DNA of 6,505 nucleotides from Deltaproteobacteria bacterium (lineage in GTDB: Bacteria; Desulfobacterota; Desulfarculia; Adiutricales; JAGVGV01): positions 1 through 6,505 of the forward strand of contig JAGVGV010000044.1 of NCBI GenBank assembly GCA_020056895.1. The letters run 5' to 3'. A program made the translations under genes and the position numbers. Within the stretch, counting starts at the first letter, position 1, and each line of letters opens with the position of its first letter. Of the stretch, positions 5,551 through 6,505 are shown piece by piece. The notes under the pieces were generated by a model. It made no database searches, was not told where the DNA came from, and was given only the letters and a program-made list of their open reading frames with translations.

Positions 5551-6423
5551 TTGCCCGAATTGCCTGAAGTGGAAACCGTGGTCCGGGACCTTTGCGCTCT
5601 GGTGATCGGCCGCCGGATCGAACGAGCCGTGGTCGGGCTGGCCAAAATGGTCCCCACGGGAGCGGCGGCTCTGGAACAACGGCTGGGCGAAGCCGTCTTC
5701 CGGGCCGTGGATCGCCGGGGAAAATTCATCGTTTTTTCCCTGTCCCGGAATCTTCGCCTGGTGGTTCACCTGAAAATGACGGGCCAGTTCCTGTGGCACG
5801 AGGCCGACCAGCCCCAACCGGACCACGTTCATGTTCGGTTTCATTTGGCCGGCCCGGAAAAGGCCCATCCGGACGGCGGGCTGGATTGCCCTTTCGCGGA
5901 AGGTCCTCGCGAACTGCTTTTTCGGGACCCCCGTCAGTTCGGCCGGTTAAGGTGTTTCACCGAAGCCGAATACAACGCCTGGCTGGCCGAGGAAGGCCCG
6001 GGGCCGGACCCTTATGAATTATCCGTTTCGGATTTCCGCGCCCTGCTGGCCCGCCGGGCCGGCCGGATCAAACCCCTTTTGCTGGACCAGCGGCTCATCA
6101 GCGGCGTGGGCAACATTTATGCTGACGAAGCCCTGTTCGCCGCCCGCGTTCATCCAATGACTCCCGCCCGAGACCTCACTCCAACCCGAGCCCGGCGCCT
6201 CCACCGGGAACTGCTTCGCATTCTGACCGAGGCCATCGAACTTCGGGGGTCCACCACCCGGGATTACGTGGGGCCCCGAGGCATTGGCGGCCAGTACCAA
6301 AACGAACACCAGGTGTACGGCCGGGACGGGCAGCCTTGTCCCGTCTGCGGCGCCCGGATTATACGATTGGTGGTGGCCGGCCGGGGAACGTTCATCTGCC
6401 CCCGTTGTCAACCCCAGCCCTAG
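5551..6423 (+). CDS. mutM: Fpg/MutM, formamidopyrimidine-DNA glycosylase/AP lyase
   Basis: Fpg removes 8-oxoguanine and formamidopyrimidines from DNA and cleaves the resulting abasic site by beta/delta elimination. This 290-residue protein begins MPELPEVETVV, which gives the catalytic Pro2 (N-terminal after Met removal) and Glu3. It also has Lys58 in RRGKF, void-filling Met76 (HLKMTGQ), Arg128 and Phe130 (RDPRQFGRL), Lys174 in RIKPLLLDQ, and Asn188 in SGVGNIYADE. The C-terminal zinc finger uses Cys263, Cys266, Cys283 and Cys286, with Arg278 in GRGTFICP. The start is TTG 5551, fixed by the invariant PELPEVE and an AAGGAG Shine-Dalgarno 8 nt upstream. It is about 20 residues longer than the E. 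coli enzyme, chiefly an inserted loop at about 102-118 before ELLFRDPRQFG. The intact helix-two-turn-helix and finger argue for Fpg rather than Nei. It stands alone on the plus strand, divergent from the cyclase. Confidence 0.98.
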   Translation: MPELPEVETVVRDLCALVIGRRIERAVVGLAKMVPTGAAALEQRLGEAVFRAVDRRGKFIVFSLSRNLRLVVHLKMTGQFLWHEADQPQPDHVHVRFHLAGPEKAHPDGGLDCPFAEGPRELLFRDPRQFGRLRCFTEAEYNAWLAEEGPGPDPYELSVSDFRALLARRAGRIKPLLLDQRLISGVGNIYADEALFAARVHPMTPARDLTPTRARRLHRELLRILTEAIELRGSTTRDYVGPRGIGGQYQNEHQVYGRDGQPCPVCGARIIRLVVAGRGTFICPRCQPQP

Positions 6424-6433
6424 GGCTGTTTCT
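6415..6433 (+). terminator. Weak possible terminator at the fpg stop codon
   Basis: A perfect 14-nt palindrome CAGCCCTAGGGCTG (6415-6428) spans the TAG stop and can fold as a 5-bp CAGCC/GGCTG stem with a 4-nt loop, followed by TTTCT. The stem is short and the T-run is only three bases, so termination would be weak. A second perfect hairpin, ACCCAA-TC-TTGGGT (6447-6460), follows but has no T-run. Confidence 0.3.
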
Positions 6434-6505
6434 AAAAAGTGCTTTTACCCAATCTTGGGTGTCGGCCTTGCTTTGAATTCCTCAAAATAGGTCAACTATT
6501 CCTCC
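6424..6505. other. AT-richer tail after fpg, no gene recognised
   Basis: These 82 bases are about 43% GC by hand count, clearly below the neighbouring genes. They contain the ACCCAA-TC-TTGGGT hairpin. On the minus strand, GGAGG at the window edge precedes a 16-codon TTG-started frame that ends at TAA, too short to support as a gene. The change in composition could be ordinary spacer or the edge of a repeat or insertion element; the window stops before this can be told. Confidence 0.35.

Noticed and set aside
6447..6460. ACCCAA-TC-TTGGGT as the fpg terminator
   Set aside because: The hairpin is perfect but followed by GTCGG rather than T residues.

Overview
This is a GC-rich, gene-dense chromosomal window with two-way transcription. 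It contains six complete protein genes and the first 14 codons of a seventh. I see no rRNA, tRNA, CRISPR array or intact mobile element. The gene content (class I adenylate cyclase, ComEA-like protein, Fpg, archease and RtcB), the high GC and two TTG starts suggest a Gram-negative bacterium. A Desulfobacterota/Deltaproteobacteria-like source is my best guess, but that is inference from gene style and not shown by a marker gene.

Layout, left to right. (1) A minus-strand RNA-repair cluster covers positions 1977 to 1. It runs archease, then rtcB (5-nt gap), then, after 79 nt, the start of a gene whose N-terminus resembles AhpF (alkyl hydroperoxide reductase flavoprotein). (2) A 90-bp divergent intergenic region lies between archease and a small plus-strand gene for a tandem-SH3 protein (2068-2424). 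It carries a near-perfect -10 box placed so that archease mRNA would begin at its own start codon, and a dyad that overlaps it. (3) A minus-strand pair follows: a class I adenylate cyclase-like gene (5228-3111) overlaps by ATGA a membrane-anchored ComEA-like helix-hairpin-helix gene (3114-2479). The latter converges on the SH3 gene. (4) A 322-bp divergent intergenic region (5229-5550) holds a strong sigma70-type promoter for the cyclase with a structured leader, and a promoter-like TTGACA with a 17-nt palindrome for the next gene. (5) fpg/mutM is on the plus strand (5551-6423) and ends in a small palindrome over its stop codon. After it comes an 82-nt tail that is much more AT-rich than the rest.

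How the genes may work together. Archease activates RtcB, the GTP-dependent RNA ligase that joins 2',3'-cyclic phosphate ends to 5'-OH ends, so that pair is a textbook RNA-repair module. A redox flavoprotein gene directly downstream would be notable, because RtcB is sensitive to oxidation. The cyclase makes cAMP (expected), and its coupled partner resembles the DNA receptor for transformation. cAMP controls competence in some Gammaproteobacteria, so this pairing is suggestive but unproven. Fpg repairs oxidised purines in DNA. I found no clearly new multi-gene defence or mobile system. The most interesting signals are the possible RtcB/redox linkage, the leaderless archease promoter, the cyclase-ComEA coupling and the operator-like palindrome in front of fpg.
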